From: Epiperipatus broadwayi | Taxonomy: Eukaryota; Onychophora; Udeonychophora; Euonychophora; Peripatidae | Assembly: GCA_028023455.1 (NCBI GenBank) | Contig: JAQFVV010000043.1 | Coordinates: 2,789,483 to 2,853,482 of the forward strand | DNA length: 64,000 nt | Reading direction: 5' to 3' | Shown here: one piece after another, positions 36,551 through 48,894 of the stretch | How positions within the stretch are numbered: the first letter of the stretch is position 1 | Layout: each line of letters begins with the position of its first letter | The notes under the pieces: generated by a model | The model's database searches: none | What the model was told of the DNA's origin: nothing | What the model saw: the letters and a program-made list of their open reading frames with translations, nothing else | Program-made: the position numbers and the translations under genes

Positions 36551-38963
36551 CTTTTGGTTACAGTTCTTCTAAGTGTTGTGCTTAATATTGTGATTTCATG
36601 CATAATGGTTATTAATGTATTTTTCTGCACTATATAGTAATGATTTCTAAACTATTTAGAACCATTTAAGTAAGCATATTCAATGTCATCGTTATGTGAC
36701 TCACATTGTCATTTTTCAATTAATCGATCTTTATTCAGAGAGGACTATTAATTTTGTTCATATTTTACTGACTAGCTAATAAGATGGAAATTTTAACACT
36801 CAGGTTTTGATCACAAGCTAAATTATTGTTCAGCTATATTAACTTTCAAATTGGTTCAGTTACTTTATATTTTAATAATCTAACTTATAAATCTTGACTT
36901 TTTAGCAGAAATAATGATCTATCCCAACTAAATATCATATGATTGTGGAGTGACATTAAATATCACTATTAAATAATGCAGGGAAGTAAGCTAATGGGTC
37001 AGTATTATTTTTATTAAATATTCAAAGGCTACTATAGTTAGTTTATAATTTAAATTAGAACTGAATTGGTTTCAGAGTTTTGTAAATTGACTAGTAATAT
37101 AACTTTAAAACTTCCAAGCTGTTGGAAACTTTTATGTCATTAATTCGATACATAAATTAATGTGCATAAATGCACCAAAAATACTTCCCTTTGAATGAAA
37201 GCTATTTAGTTAGAAAATAATCTCATGGCAAATCATTTAATGCATACTATTTAAATCAATGATTGTACAAAGTAATTATAAGTGGAATTCATTACTGTCT
37301 AATAATAAAAAAATTAGCAATATATATTACTAAAAATAAATAAATACATTTCTTTTTAATAATTTTAAAAAGTAATATTTTTTATAGTTCATGAATTTTT
37401 ATTCTAATTTTTTGATGTTTTTTTTAATATTTTTACAAATTGATTTCACGCTGCATATCATGATTGATAAATATGCTTATTCACTGCATAATTGCTGCCC
37501 AGATCAGTGTACTATTTTAGCTAAAGGTTTCTAGATTGAAACTCCATTTATCATTTGTAGGGGACAAAAGTCACATAATATCCTAAGCAACAAATCATTT
37601 GTTCAAAGAATAATTAATGATATATATCAGTTTTTAATCATTTTAAATTTGCACTTTCTCAGCATTGTAGAATCTGACTAACTTGGCCTTTCAGATATTG
37701 CCTTGGAAATTGGGTGCTTAATACAATGCTTAGTTGTCTCTGTGAATGTTGTACAAATTAAATCTTTTTCTTAATTGCTGAAAAATTGCTCATATATAAC
37801 CTAGTTAGTAAAAGGTTTTTATCTCATATTGGCTTGTATTTGTATTGAAAACTAAAAAAAATCAATCAATACTTTTTCATATAAAATTCATTTGGTTTCA
37901 TGATATTAACTATATTTTAAAAGTTTAAAGCATTGCAAACAGAGGACAAATTATAGTTGCTATTTTTGTTTATTAAATAGCTATTTTATTTTGTAAGTTA
38001 TCACTACTGTTATATTATTATATTTCCAGTGAGTTTTTTTGGATTGATTTATTATGAATCTCATTTGTATTCTCTATTTACTTACTGTTGAGCAGCCATA
38101 TTAATTAAAAAAATTTTTGCTGCCTTTTATTAAATGACTGAAAAATTAAGTGAATTGCCCAGAAACCACTTGTAAATGAATATAATCTAGAAAAAAAATA
38201 ACATAAAGGTAAGTTTTGGGGTAACTGCACTATAAAATATAAATAAACTCACTTATACCATTTGTTAGTCCCAAAATCTGTTTATATGATATCTCACATT
38301 GTAGAAGATTTGTATATTCTTTTTTTTTAATCTGTCTAATGTATTGATAATATAATCAGCCCATACCATCTCAATAAAAACAATTAACATCTCTGATAAA
38401 CATGGTTTGCTTCTCCAACGAAATGATTTATCTAATATTTTTTATTGAATAGTCTTTATAAATTAGCTGCTACATCTTTACAGATTATTATTATGATTTT
38501 TTTTTTAATGCATTTTGAATTGGTCATTATCACAACTATACACTGGTAGGAATTATAAGCTATTTAATGAAAATTTAAATATTTTCTCTTACTGCACTTA
38601 TCAATTAAGAGCTTGTTTGAGCTATTGGTAGGCTCTCTATATTACATATTCGTAAATACAAGCTCATAAAAGCAATGTCACACTATATATATATGACTTG
38701 CTTTATTGATTATTTTAATGAAAATTAATGCATTTTATGGATGAAATATTTATTTTATTATTGAAATTGTTATATAGTATTTATGAGGCCTACTTTGCCT
38801 GGAGGTTTTGATTTTTTCGAGTGAAAAAAATAAAACAATTTGTATCAAATGCTTACTAGATAGTTTAATTCTATCTTGTCTACTGTTCTAATAAATTTTT
38901 TTTATAAACACCATAACTTTATACCTGCTAAATCTAATTAATGATAGCTCTTCAATAATTTAA
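36551..38963. other. AT-rich sequence, one possible family Y trace
   Basis: At about 38600-38700 there is a short stretch (AAGAGCTTGTTTGAGCT ... GTAAATACAAGCTCAT ... GACTTG) reminiscent of the family Y arm and tail. Otherwise nothing was recognised. Confidence 0.4.
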
Positions 38964-38968
38964 TATAT

Positions 38969-39622
38969 TGCCATGTCCATGGAAAGGCAGTCTCAGCTGT
39001 GTAGGTGAAAATGAATAACACGCACACACACACACGCACAACTTGTGAATAGATATATCAGCAAGTTTATTTCTGTCTGCTGAGACATTCTTGCTAAGAA
39101 ATTAATTTAACAATATAACACGTACAATAAAATTATATTACTGATAATAATTTATCTTGTTTACTTTTGGGAATTGCCATGGAATATATTTAGTGTGTTA
39201 AAATATCTTATTTCACTCACAGCCTATAATCAGTTCATTAAACTCCAAAAGGTTTGTTTAACTAATTTAAGTCTATGTGAATTTCTTTCCACTTGAAACT
39301 GTAAAAGTAAGTAATTTGCTAAAAACTAATTTTGTTCAGCATTATCTTTTCTCCCTTTTGAGAAATGCATTGTTTAATTTTTGGCAGCCGTTTTTTTTTC
39401 CTCAAGTCTGTGTCTGTCGATTGCTGCACTGTGCCAAGAATCTCAGACTTTTTTTTATATTAATTATGACTATAATAATTTACATAATGTATTTTAAAAG
39501 CTTTTTTAATATGTTTTTTTTAGAGTAATCATGGGGGGGGGGTAACAATAGTGTCGGTGCAATGTACATGATTTAATTAAAAATATTTACACACAATTTA
39601 AAATATTTGCACGGTCAGTATA
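38969..39622 (-). repeat. 3' LTR of Gypsy copy 2
   Basis: 654 bp, aligned along its length with 43434-44025 apart from several small indels (for example a CA-rich expansion near 39020) and point differences, indicating moderate age. Confidence 0.8.
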
Positions 39623-40166
39623 CCTACCCTCACTCTAGAAATTAATCTCTATATCTGTCCAGATTTAGGTAACTGTTCATTTTTACTGGAGTCAGCAACT
39701 TCCTGATTCACTTTAACTTCTTTGCCTGTATTTCACTCATTAGATAGCACATTATTCTGCTCAATAGAAGGCAAATTTTCAAGGTCATTATTTGTCAAAA
39801 ATTCTGATTAAGGATTGGCTGCTATAGGTCTTTTACTAATCATGATCAACATATCTGAGAATCGCTGACATAACTGATTTATATATCTTCTGACATGCAA
39901 TCCACTTTGAGTTTAATTACTTGAATGACTTCAACTATGATGCCAGGTATCCATTTTTTTTTTTAATTTGTCTAGAACCCATACAGTTTTGCTGACTCTA
40001 AATTCATTGAAGTTTGCATTACATGTGTCTTCACTAGAAGTACTTTTTTGTTTATTTCTTTATAAAAGTTTAGATAAATGAGTATGACATTTTCTACCAA
40101 TCAGCAACTCTGCAGGTGTTTTACAGTTTGTCACACTAGAGATAAAATGCAGTTAGAACATGATTT

Positions 40167-40740
40167 CTAAGTATCAGTGCTTCCATATTTGTAACTTTTA
40201 AGGCAGATTTCAAACTTTGGATTGTTTTTTTCCGTGAGTTCGTTAGAGGCAGGGGGATAGGTTGGAGTAAGACTATAATGAATGCCTTTATCTGTTAGAT
40301 AGTTTTTAAAATTGGCAGAAGTAAACCCTGTTTCATTATTGGATACCAGGATCTCAGGATATTCATGAGTGGCAAAAACTTTCAGTAGGGCTTTTGTGGT
40401 ACTCATTGTTTTCACAATGTTATACTTGGCCCATCTGCTGTATGAATCTATGATTATTAATATTGAATGTCCATTCAAAGGTCCTGCATAATCTATAGGA
40501 TACTCTCCCATGGTTTTTTGGCTTCTATTCATGGTTTATAAACTTTCTTTGGTAAATCAGTCGCAGATTGAGAATCATAGCAGGTTTTTACCATTATGTT
40601 CAATTTTGCTATTTTAGGCCATCCCACATATGAGTGTGGAGCACCTTCTTTCACACAACCCCTGGATGTCCTTTATGTCAGAGCTTTGGCACTTGTTTCC
40701 ATTCTTCTGCTGGTATGAATACTTGATCAATCATCAGGAT
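40167..40740 (-). pseudogene. Gypsy integrase (copy 2), partial and mutated
   Basis: The open part (40532-40167) holds the catalytic core: the first aspartate in an I-D-Y-A-G-P context, then I-I-I-D-S-Y-S-R-W, then the second catalytic block where the expected S-D-N-G has become S-N-N-E, and finally the glutamate region, P-x-S-N-E-L-T-E-K. Upstream (about 40560-40740) the zinc-binding end is frameshifted and its last cysteine reads serine. The enzyme would insert retroviral-type DNA into host DNA; the changed aspartate alone would inactivate it. Confidence 0.8.
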
Positions 40741-40979
40741 ACAACCATTATAGTTTGTCAAACTCTGAAGAGTGTTCCAAATTGCCATAACAACAAAATT
40801 TAGTCAACTTTTTGGCCATCCTGCTTGGATCCAATTCTTTAGCTCACTATATTCAGGTTCTCTAATTGTCCATTCAGCAACTTTAGAACTATTTAGATTT
40901 TCCCTAATCTATCATGTTTACTTTTGTAAACTTCCATTGAACTCTGTCTTTCACAGGTAGTTGTGATAATGCAATCATA

Positions 40980-41320
40980 CGTGTAATCTCGATTCCTGGT
41001 TTGTAAAGTAATTTATAGTCGTAGGCAGCTAATATGTTAATCCATCTTAAAAGTCTCTGGTTTGCATATTCAAGTGTTTTTTATCCTTTCCAAAAATCCC
41101 AAATAAAGGGTGATGATCCATACATACTGTAAAACTGTCCATATATATATATTGGTGGAATTTCTTTATTGCAAATATTATAGCCAGGGCTTCCTTATTT
41201 AATTGACTATAATTTTTTTTCAGTTGATGAACATTCTGGAGACATAAGCGATTGGACGTTTGCCTTTACCATACTGATGTGAGACAATAGCTCCGATTCC
41301 AAAATCTGAAGCATCTGCAA
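40980..41320 (-). pseudogene. Gypsy RNase H remnant (copy 2)
   Basis: The - strand reads a G-K-x-R-P-I-A-Y-V-S block near 41270-41240, then frameshifted RNase H-like sequence toward 41080, matching the RNase H block of copy 1 in order. Confidence 0.6.
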
Positions 41321-41559
41321 TAATTGTCATTTCTAGATTACTCCTATAATGCACTAAGAGTTTTTCTGACATTAATAAGTCCTTGGATTTTTACAATGCA
41401 ATTTTGTACTTTTCATTCCATTTCCAGTGTTTTTCCTTACATAATAAATCATACAACAATGTTAATGCATGTGATTTACCCTGTAAAAAACTTTCGTAGA
41501 AATTTAACAGTCCCAGAAAAGTTTATAAATCTTTTATATTTTTATGAATGACTGCTTCT

Positions 41560-42000
41560 TTTACTGTGCTTACGTTTTCAGGGTTGGAGTACCTTCCACC
41601 CTTATTTATTATGTCTCAAAAATTTTATTTTCAATATTGCCCAAATGCATTTGATGGAATTTATTTTAGCTTCTACTTCATTTAGCTTATAGCTCACTTC
41701 CATTACTCGATTTTCTAGCTCTTCTGACTGGGCAGTAAAAAGTATAACATCTAAGTAGGGAATAACTCTGAATATGTTTTACAATAACATATCCATCTTT
41801 GCTTGAAAAATGTTCGGGGCCACTGTTATCTCATAAGGCAATTTATTGCATTTAAACAGACTGACATGGGTACATAATGTTAGCAATGCTACAGTTTTTT
41901 TTGTGACTGGTATCTGGTGAAATGCGAACTTTAAATCTATTTTCACGAAGAACGAGGTTGTCTGCACAGGATAAGCACCCTTATATATTTATTTACCATA
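41560..42000 (-). pseudogene. Gypsy reverse transcriptase remnant (copy 2)
   Basis: The open piece 41967-41779 shows the K-I-D-L-K-x-A-F-H-Q-I-P motif with the first catalytic aspartate, then F-K-C-N-K-L-P-Y and A-P-N-I-F-Q. Further on (about 41760-41730, after a frameshift) the catalytic Y-L-D-D box has lost one aspartate codon and reads Y-L-D-V. The loss of a single GAT repeat unit is a likely cause. Confidence 0.8.
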
Positions 42001-42469
42001 ACTCAATAATCTCTGCAGAGATGAACAGTACCGGTTTAGCAATCATGACTGCAGGAATAATCCACGAAAAGTCTTCTACAGGTGATAGCATGCCTTTTTT
42101 TAACCATATTTCCTATTGTCTTTTCAACATTTGACTTCAGAGCATAGGAATTTTTTTTTGTGGTTTATACACTGTAGATTGAATATCTTTAGCTAATTCC
42201 ACATCTACAAGTCTTGTTCTTAATTTTTGAACAACTGAAGAAACTTTTTAAGACAGATTCCTAACAGATGGAATTAGTTTTGAGTGAGCAGCGGACTAAT
42301 GTCTCTCTTTACATTAAACAGTAGTAAAACTTTTAATTTTTGATTTATTTTCACTGGAACAGAAACTTTTCCACATATTTGTATTCTGTTTCCATTTAGA
42401 TTAATGGCCACTACATTTGTCTTATCCAATTACACTCTCTGCTTGGATTTAACAGTAATTTTATCCCAC

Positions 42470-42530
42470 TCCTGCGATAGAATCGATAATCCAGCACTGC
42501 CATCAGCTTCCATATTGATTTTTAATTTCA
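42470..42530 (-). pseudogene. Gypsy aspartic protease remnant (copy 2)
   Basis: The - strand near 42510-42475 reads a protease active-site neighbourhood with A-D-G-S-A-G-L-S-I-L-S, where an intact enzyme would carry D-S/T-G-A. The order of residues at the triad is disturbed. Confidence 0.55.
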
Positions 42531-42599
42531 CAAATGGTTTCATCCAAAATAATTTGGCCATTGTTTGAGTTATTTAATATCTCTAACTTTCTACAAGCT

Positions 42600-43430
42600 C
42601 TACCTCCCCCTGATTTAAAATCTGGGTGTGACTTGTTTTTTTCATTTTTTCAGCAAATGCAAGCTAAGTGTCCTTTAATGCCACAAGTATGGCATTTTTC
42701 TGATTTGCATTTGCACACCCTTTTTATGTGTCCTACAATTCCACAGCAATAGCATATTAATTCATAGCTTATAAATTTTTTAGATTATTTATCCATCTTA
42801 GTTTTGTATACGCTTGTGGTAATTTTTAATTCATTTGCTACCATTTGATATTCAGACGCATTATCTGTTGCTAGCTTATAAGCTATACATTTTGTGATAG
42901 CATTCAGTATGTTATATCCCTTCACTCAGTAAAGTTTTTCTAAGATTGTGATCCGACATTCCATATAGAAGTTGATCCGGGAGTATGTCTTCTAAATCCA
43001 TAATATATTCACAATGTCTGGCCAATGTACACAATGCCAGATTATAATCTTGATAACTCTCAAGGTAGTTGTTTTCTCATTCAAAAATACAAATAAGCTA
43101 ACCTCGTTGTTACTGCTGCCTGAAAATATGTAGCAAGATTTTTTATTAATTTATTGTACGATACATCTTCTGCAGTCTTGGGATCACATAATTGCTTAGC
43201 AATTAGTAAAACATTGCTACCGGCTAAAAACAACAGTGTTTAAATTTTAAGCTTATCATCTTAATATGTGCTCCATATATATATATGACACAGAGATTAT
43301 TGATGTCAAATGCACGCAAGTTATGAGTGGGAACTGCCATTTTTCCTCTCCCTTTTTTCAAACAAACGTACAAGTTTTCTTCTTTAATTTAATTTTCTTT
43401 GAAAGTTCTTAAATAACTGTCGACTGCATC
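42600..43430 (-). pseudogene. Gypsy gag remnant with two zinc knuckles (copy 2)
   Basis: Two CCHC knuckles, both with exact C-x2-C-x4-H-x4-C spacing, are readable on the - strand near 42755-42660 (residues C-Y-C-C-G-I-V-G-H... and C-H-T-C-G-I-K-G-H...). A stop follows the second. The N-terminal Gag part toward 43400 is heavily frameshifted. The product would have been the nucleocapsid that binds element RNA. Confidence 0.75.
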
Positions 43431-43433
43431 ATC

Positions 43434-44025
43434 TGCCATGTCTATGGGGGGAGACAACCTCAGCTGTATAGGTGAAAATGAATAATACACCCACAACTTG
43501 AATAGATATATCAGCAAGTTTATTTCTGTTTACTGAGATATTAATTTAACAATATACAAATACAATTAAATTATATTACTGACAATAATTTATTCCGTTT
43601 ACTTTTGGGAATTGCTATGGAATATATTTTATTTCATAGACAGCCGATAATTATACAGTTCATTATTCTCCAAAAAGTTTGTTTAACTCATCTGATGTAA
43701 ATCTATGCAAACTTCTTTCTATTTGAAACTATAATAGTAAATAATTTACTAAAAACTAACTTCGTTCAGCATTATCTTTTCTCCCTTTTCGAGAAATGCA
43801 TTGTTTTATTTTTGGCAGCTGTTTTTTTCTTCTTCACTGTATCTGACTGCTTTCGACTGCTGCATAAGAATCTCACACTCTTTTTATTAGTTACCCTAAT
43901 TTGCGTAATTTATTTAATAATATATTTTTTCTAGAGTAATCATTTGGGGGAAAGGGAATAATAATACTTTCGGTGCAATAATTAAAACTTTACACACAAT
44001 TTAAAATATTTGCACTAGCAGTACA
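43434..44025 (-). repeat. 5' LTR of Gypsy copy 2
   Basis: 592 bp, the partner of 38969-39622. It would hold the promoter for the - strand transcript. The primer-binding site expected just inside (below 43434) is not recognisable. Confidence 0.8.
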
Positions 44026-44365
44026 TATATATTATATATATTATTTTGGATGTGGTCCTTGGACTACTTAACTGATGTAAGAAATTAAATAAAATTAAGC
44101 AAAATGTTATCAATTTTAATTGTTATTGAAATAATTCCTAATATTCTTCATTTAAGATCTGAATAATGATAATTTTCATTTGTTTTGATTTTTTTCTTGT
44201 TTTAAGTTTAATTATATGCCACCAACTTTAGTTAAACAAAGGATATCCATTATAAATGGCAGAAGAGGATGATATATTGATTAATTAGCAGTAAACTTAA
44301 ATTAAACTTGGTATATTTGTTTTAATACATATATAAAATACATTAAATTATGTTGTCTTCTAAAA

Positions 44366-44883
44366 CAGTGGTCTTCAACCTTTTCATACCTGTGGACCGA
44401 TAAAAATAAGGATAAGGTTTCATGGACGGCAGAAGTCTATAGATAAATTTTCTTAAAGATGTAAACTGCTTAGCTTTAGATGAGCATAATTGTTATAACT
44501 GATCAAAACAGCAATGTTAAATATACAAGATGAAGTTATATATATATGGAGTTTGTATAATAAAAAACTTTTTTTTTAATTTTTAATTTTTTTAGAAAAG
44601 TAATAAAAAATTTAATTCTACACCCCCCCCACCATAAACATCTGTGATAACTGGAAAACAAATTAATTTATGTAAGATTGATTAGACTTTGTTTTCATTC
44701 TGTTTTTTTTTTTTTAATTGGGTAAAAATGAGATGAAAAAATAAATAAAAATTGTTTATATTAATTAAAAGTTTAAACTCTTATTATTTTGTTATTACAA
44801 ACTTTCCTGCCAGTCTAGTGCGGACCGGCAGAAAACTTCTGTGGCCCGGTGCCGGTCCGCAGAGCAAGGGTTGAAGACCACTG
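44366..44883. mobile_element. Non-autonomous hAT-type element, 518 bp
   Basis: The ends CAGTGGTCTTCAACCTTTTC and, on the other strand, CAGTGGTCTTCAACCCTTGC are near-perfect terminal inverted repeats. An exact 8-bp duplication (ttctaaaa, 44358-44365 and 44884-44891) gives the hAT signature. The interior is noncoding, with GGACCG/CGGTCC-type subterminal blocks. The intact duplication and ends suggest a fairly recent insertion. Confidence 0.9.
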
Positions 44884-44891
44884 TTCTAAAA

Positions 44892-46073
44892 ATGTGCAAC
44901 TTATTATTCAATCTACAACATGCTTTTATAATAAAATAAAATAATTATTGCAAAGACAGAAAATGGAATCTTATCTATATTAGGAATGTGATTTCTTGAT
45001 TTTATCTTTGTATTAAATATCTAACATTGAAGAGAAATTATAAAAAAGACTGAAAGTAATAAAATGGAAAATTGGATTTTTTTAAAATCGCTTAACCAAT
45101 GTAATTATAGATAAACATATTTATTACAAATAATATTAAAGAATAAGCAGTGGCGGCTGATCCATAAGCACTGTGACTTGTAGTACTCTGCCCCCTTCCA
45201 AAACTAACTAATGAATTCTTAGTAAATAAAAGAGGGCTTAACAAAATACATACTCAATATCAAAGTGCAGTGGTGCAAGTGAAACACTGCAGCACTTCCT
45301 ATATGAGTGCAAAACTCTACAGCAATATAGATCATTAATCAATGCTGTATGATGTCATATAAGGACAAAATTTTCAATACTCAAAACTGTATTCAGGGTG
45401 GTGTTTTCTCAACAATAAGACTCCATCATGCTGAACTATTCACTGTGGATTCTTAGGTGAAACATCACGTTTGGTAGAAGTTCAGGGAATCTACTTAGTG
45501 ATTTATTCGGTATTATTGAAACATTGAAAGCAAGGGACTGCAATGTTTCCTATGCTAAACTCCATGAGGATGCATGGAAGCTATTAAATATTCCTGTATC
45601 TCAACCAATCACAGCAAATTTGTAAAATCATCATTTTATAATAATTATATGTTTTTCTTATTAATTTTTTTTCAGATGTCCCTAATACCAATTGTATTGG
45701 TCATATCTTGTCACCTAAGTTGCAAGTTATAATGTACCTATTTTTTTTTTGGATGAAAAAAGTTCATCATTGAATAAAAATAAAAAAAACTATCAAATAT
45801 AACAATTATTCAATAATTTTGCATAATTATTATGTAATTAAACTGTTCTTAAAATTAATTATTTTAAAGGTGCTGCTAATTATGAGCAATACCAGAAATC
45901 TCATATTTAGTGAATTTCAGCAAGTTCTATGGAGATTCATTTGCTTTTATGAGCATGTGTAACTAGTGTCATTGGAGTTGCTCACTGCTGCGGTGTCAAT
46001 GGTTATTGTATGTTTATCTATTCTGGTTTTCCTACAGAGCAAATAATTTTTTATTGTTTTCAATTAGGACAAG
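44892..46073. other. AT-rich sequence, possible DNA transposon end
   Basis: CAGTGGCGGCTGATCC at 45148 could be the left end of a CAGTGG-type transposon whose right end would be at about 46619. Flanking octamers do not match, so it is not called as an element. Confidence 0.35.
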
Positions 46074-46089
46074 CAATATATATATATAT

Positions 46090-46300
46090 TAAACAAGGCA
46101 AAACTCCATACAGTAGTGGCACCCTGTGCCAACCAGAGTAATCAATGGATGCCAGAAGGCTAAATGCACAAGCCTTCTGGCATCCATTGATTACTCTGGT
46201 TGGCACAGGGTGGCACTACTGTATGGAGAGTTTTGCTTTGTTTAATAACAATTATGTGCTAATATAAGAGATGGTGATCATGTGATGTTTAGTGGTTTAA
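46090..46300. mobile_element. Family Z element, short palindromic copy
   Basis: 211 bp between two copies of a 16-bp TA-rich duplication (caatatatatatatat, 46074-46089 and 46301-46316). Arms at about 46095-46163 and 46170-46243 are nearly perfect reverse complements with almost no centre, then the family tail to 46300. Both arms are cut before the hammerhead. Confidence 0.8.
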
Positions 46301-46719
46301 CAATATATATATATATATATATAATTAACATATAAATATTTATTACAGAAAAATATAACAAAATAATAAAAAGAAATATTCCTTTTAAATATTTATCACA
46401 ATAGGTGTTTATGTTGAATATATATGAAAATTATATTTTCCCAATTGTCATTGCATGAAAAAAATTGAAATAAAAAATAAATGTGGATTTATTCCAGATA
46501 TTATTATTTGTCAAATAGCAGTTAGTAAAAATCAAAAAATATATTAGATCTTTTAACAATGTTTAGAAATGCTCTGTTTTGTTTTTCTTACTTTTTATCA
46601 GTTTCATGGGCCACCACTGGGATGAAATATAATTATTGTAATTAAATATGTAATTTATATATAAATAAATCTTAATGTGTATATAAATATTAAAAGCCTA
46701 AAGCTATACTGGTCAATAT

Positions 46720-46990
46720 GGATGGGTGAAGAGTTGGAGAGTGAAGAAGATTGAAACTTGTCCATTAAAGTTTGAAGGTTTGTTATCTTAATATAAACTG
46801 AACAGTGATTGCATATATATATATATTGGAGATGGTGATCTGGACCAACTGATGAATACTGCTTCAGCATGAAATATCTGTTGGAGATCATTTAGCTTTT
46901 TCACCTGAATGTGGTCATGTGAATCAGTTATAAAAGATGGGTTGGATAACTGTGGGGGATTTGGAAGTCTGAATTCAAGTCCTTTATAAT
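46720..46990 (+). mobile_element. Family X element, + strand copy
   Basis: About 270 bp, collinear with 49640-49910 (shared GTCCATTAAAGTTTGAA, TGGAGATGGTGATCTGGAC and AGCATGAAATA blocks). It carries a decayed hammerhead near its centre. The right part (about 46935-46990) ends with a weak B-box-like stretch, GAATTCAAGTCC. Ends approximate. Confidence 0.6.
46843..46886 (+). ncRNA. Hammerhead-like motif, family X, probably inactive
   Basis: CUGAUGA (46849-46855), stem II UACUG/CAGCA (one mismatch) and GAA (46871-46873) are present, and stem I CCAA/UUGG pairs. Stem III has lost its complementary side and the cleavage-site base would be G, which hammerheads do not tolerate. Confidence 0.5.
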
Positions 46991-47079
46991 TAGAATAAGT
47001 TTAGTATAGACAATACACATATATCTAAATATATATATTCAAATGTCTGTAAAGTGTATAATTAAATAATTCTATAATA

Positions 47080-47347
47080 GACAGGTTATGAGCACAGACT
47101 TTCACATGACCCACCACTCTCCACACTATCTCATAACACTGATACACCCGAACACACATATGTCGAAAAGATAAATAATTACCAATATACATATTTCATG
47201 CTAAACCAGCAATCATCAGTTGGTCCAGATTGGTGTATCAGTGTTATGAGATAGTGTGGAGAGTGGTGGGTCATGTGAAAGTCTATGCTCATACCCTGTC
47301 TATTACATATATAGACACAGGTATATATAAGCCTGTGTATTCCAGCT
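47080..47347. mobile_element. Family X foldback element with hammerhead core
   Basis: 268 bp flanked by an exact 14-bp duplication (ataattctataata, 47066-47079 and 47348-47361). Arms at about 47080-47149 and 47234-47301 are near-perfect reverse complements (some 66 bp), enclosing an 84-bp centre that carries the hammerhead on the - strand. A tail of about 46 bp follows the right arm. Same plan as families Y and Z with unrelated arm sequence. Confidence 0.85.
47181..47224 (-). ncRNA. Hammerhead ribozyme motif, family X (best copy)
   Basis: On the - strand: CUGAUGA (47219-47213), a 5-bp stem II UGCUG/UAGCA with a GUU loop, GAA (47197-47195), stem III AUA/UAU closed by a two-base UG loop, then A as the cleavage-site base (UA fits the NUH rule). 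Stem I pairs ACCAA with UUGGU at five positions. All core nucleotides are present. The AUA triplet is less favourable than GUC. Confidence 0.7.
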
Positions 47348-47529
47348 ATAATTCTATAATATATATTATAATAAAAATACTGAATTGTAATGGTGATATT
47401 TTATAAATATCTATAATAAACTATAAAAGCACTTTCAATTAATTTCTTAACCCTCTTCAACTGAAAACCATATATCTTGTGGATTTATTTGATGTTGTAA
47501 TTTGTAATCTTTTTTTAAGATGTGTTTGA

Positions 47530-47910
47530 TCAATTTTTACTTATGGATTTGAGACTTGAAAATTTAGTAAAAGAGAAGTTCAGATAATCAGATCATTTAA
47601 TTAATGAAGTACAAACAAATTGGGAAGGACAAGAAAGGATTAAAAGTGAAAAACTTGAGTGAAAGAATAAAGAATCATTGACATGACTGAAAGCTGGATA
47701 TATTTTTAGAAGAAATAATAATAGATGGATTGTTGAAGCCTAAAATGGGATTCCAAAAGATTGTAAAAAACCTAGAAAGAGAACAATGTGAGATGGATGA
47801 TAAAATACGGAAGTTTAGAAGCTAGATATTGGAAAAACTGGATAAATTGGAGTGATTTTTATCTTGCGGTGGATTGATTAATGGTTGAAAATGATGATGA
47901 TAAAACTTCA
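47530..47910 (+). mobile_element. RTE-like LINE 3' fragment
   Basis: Collinear with the 3' end of the LINE at 60600-62960: CTAGAAAGAG followed by a TGTGAGATGGAT stretch, then the final ATTGATTAATGGTTGAAAATGATGATGAT tail region (split here at 47875-47902). A 5'-truncated copy. Confidence 0.7.
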
Positions 47911-48894
47911 GATTTATTCATCATTTGTATTAATTGCATCTTTATAACTAATACCTTTTTATGAAATAATAGTTTTTTTTTAATTCCTAATATCAATTTT
48001 ACAGACTTAGTGTTTAAATAATTTTATCATCTAAGGGTAAAAGTTATATTTCTTTTATATTTATCTTTATAATCATGTATTAATATTCATTGGAACAATT
48101 TTTGGAGGATTTACTTTTATTTTCCAGTAAAGAATTACTGTTTAAAAATTTTTAAGCTTATCTGATAATTCTTTAAACAAAAGTTACCTTCTCTTACTGA
48201 ATTTGCTAAATTTGTTAATATAGCATTGCTCTCGATATTTTATGTAATAGTGAGTGAAGACATATATTTGTGTAGAATTCAACTAGTACAAATTATTATA
48301 TTCTTCATTGAGCAATAATAGGCACAAGCTACTCCCAATGAGCATTTAACTGGTGGTTGAAAATTATAGTAAACATTTATGACATGACTAAGGTGAACCC
48401 CAAAAAAAAAAAATCCCCAGATGTAACAACCTTTATGATATTTACCATTGTCCGTAAAATTTGACAAAAATTATGTGAAAATTAATATATGTGGTTCATC
48501 TTTGTCATGATAGTAAATATTACTGACATGTTAATGTTTTAATTGTATATAAATAAACTTTTATGAACTATAATGCTTACCAATGATTCATATGCCATTG
48601 TCATCTGAAGATTACATATCCATTCGTAACACTTAAAGCAGGGTCTTACAATGAAACTAGATTCTTCCTTTATCAGTCCTATCTTTACTTTGGAATGTGA
48701 TAAATACACTATTAAAAGTGCATACTGAAAGTGATTATTGTTACAGTCATCTTACGACTGATCACTCAAAGGAATTTATTACGTTAATGTATCATTTACA
48801 TATTCAAAATAACTATGAAATTTTATCTTTTTTCTGTAAATTTCTTTCGGTAGGAATAGTTTCTATATCTAGTAGTGTGTGACAGGTGCACATA

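Larger units (their letters stand above)
38969..44025 (-). mobile_element. Ty3/Gypsy LTR retrotransposon, copy 2 (both LTRs)
   Basis: About 5.06 kb. Direct repeats 38969-39622 and 43434-44025 both start TGCCATGTC on the + strand and end AGTA(C/T)A. A tatat pentamer lies on each side (38964-38968, 44026-44030), consistent with a 5-bp duplication though low in complexity. Coding order on the - strand is gag (zinc knuckles near 42.7 kb), protease (42.5 kb), RT (41.9 kb), RNase H (41.2 kb), integrase (40.4 kb). A purine-rich tract on the - strand just inside the left LTR (39623-39640) fits the polypurine tract. It belongs to the same broad family as copy 1 but is less decayed. Broken by stops and small indels. 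Confidence 0.85.

Noticed and set aside
45148-46619. CAGTGG-ended DNA transposon
   Set aside because: The two ends match only over the first few bases and the flanking octamers (agaataag, ggatgaaa) do not agree.
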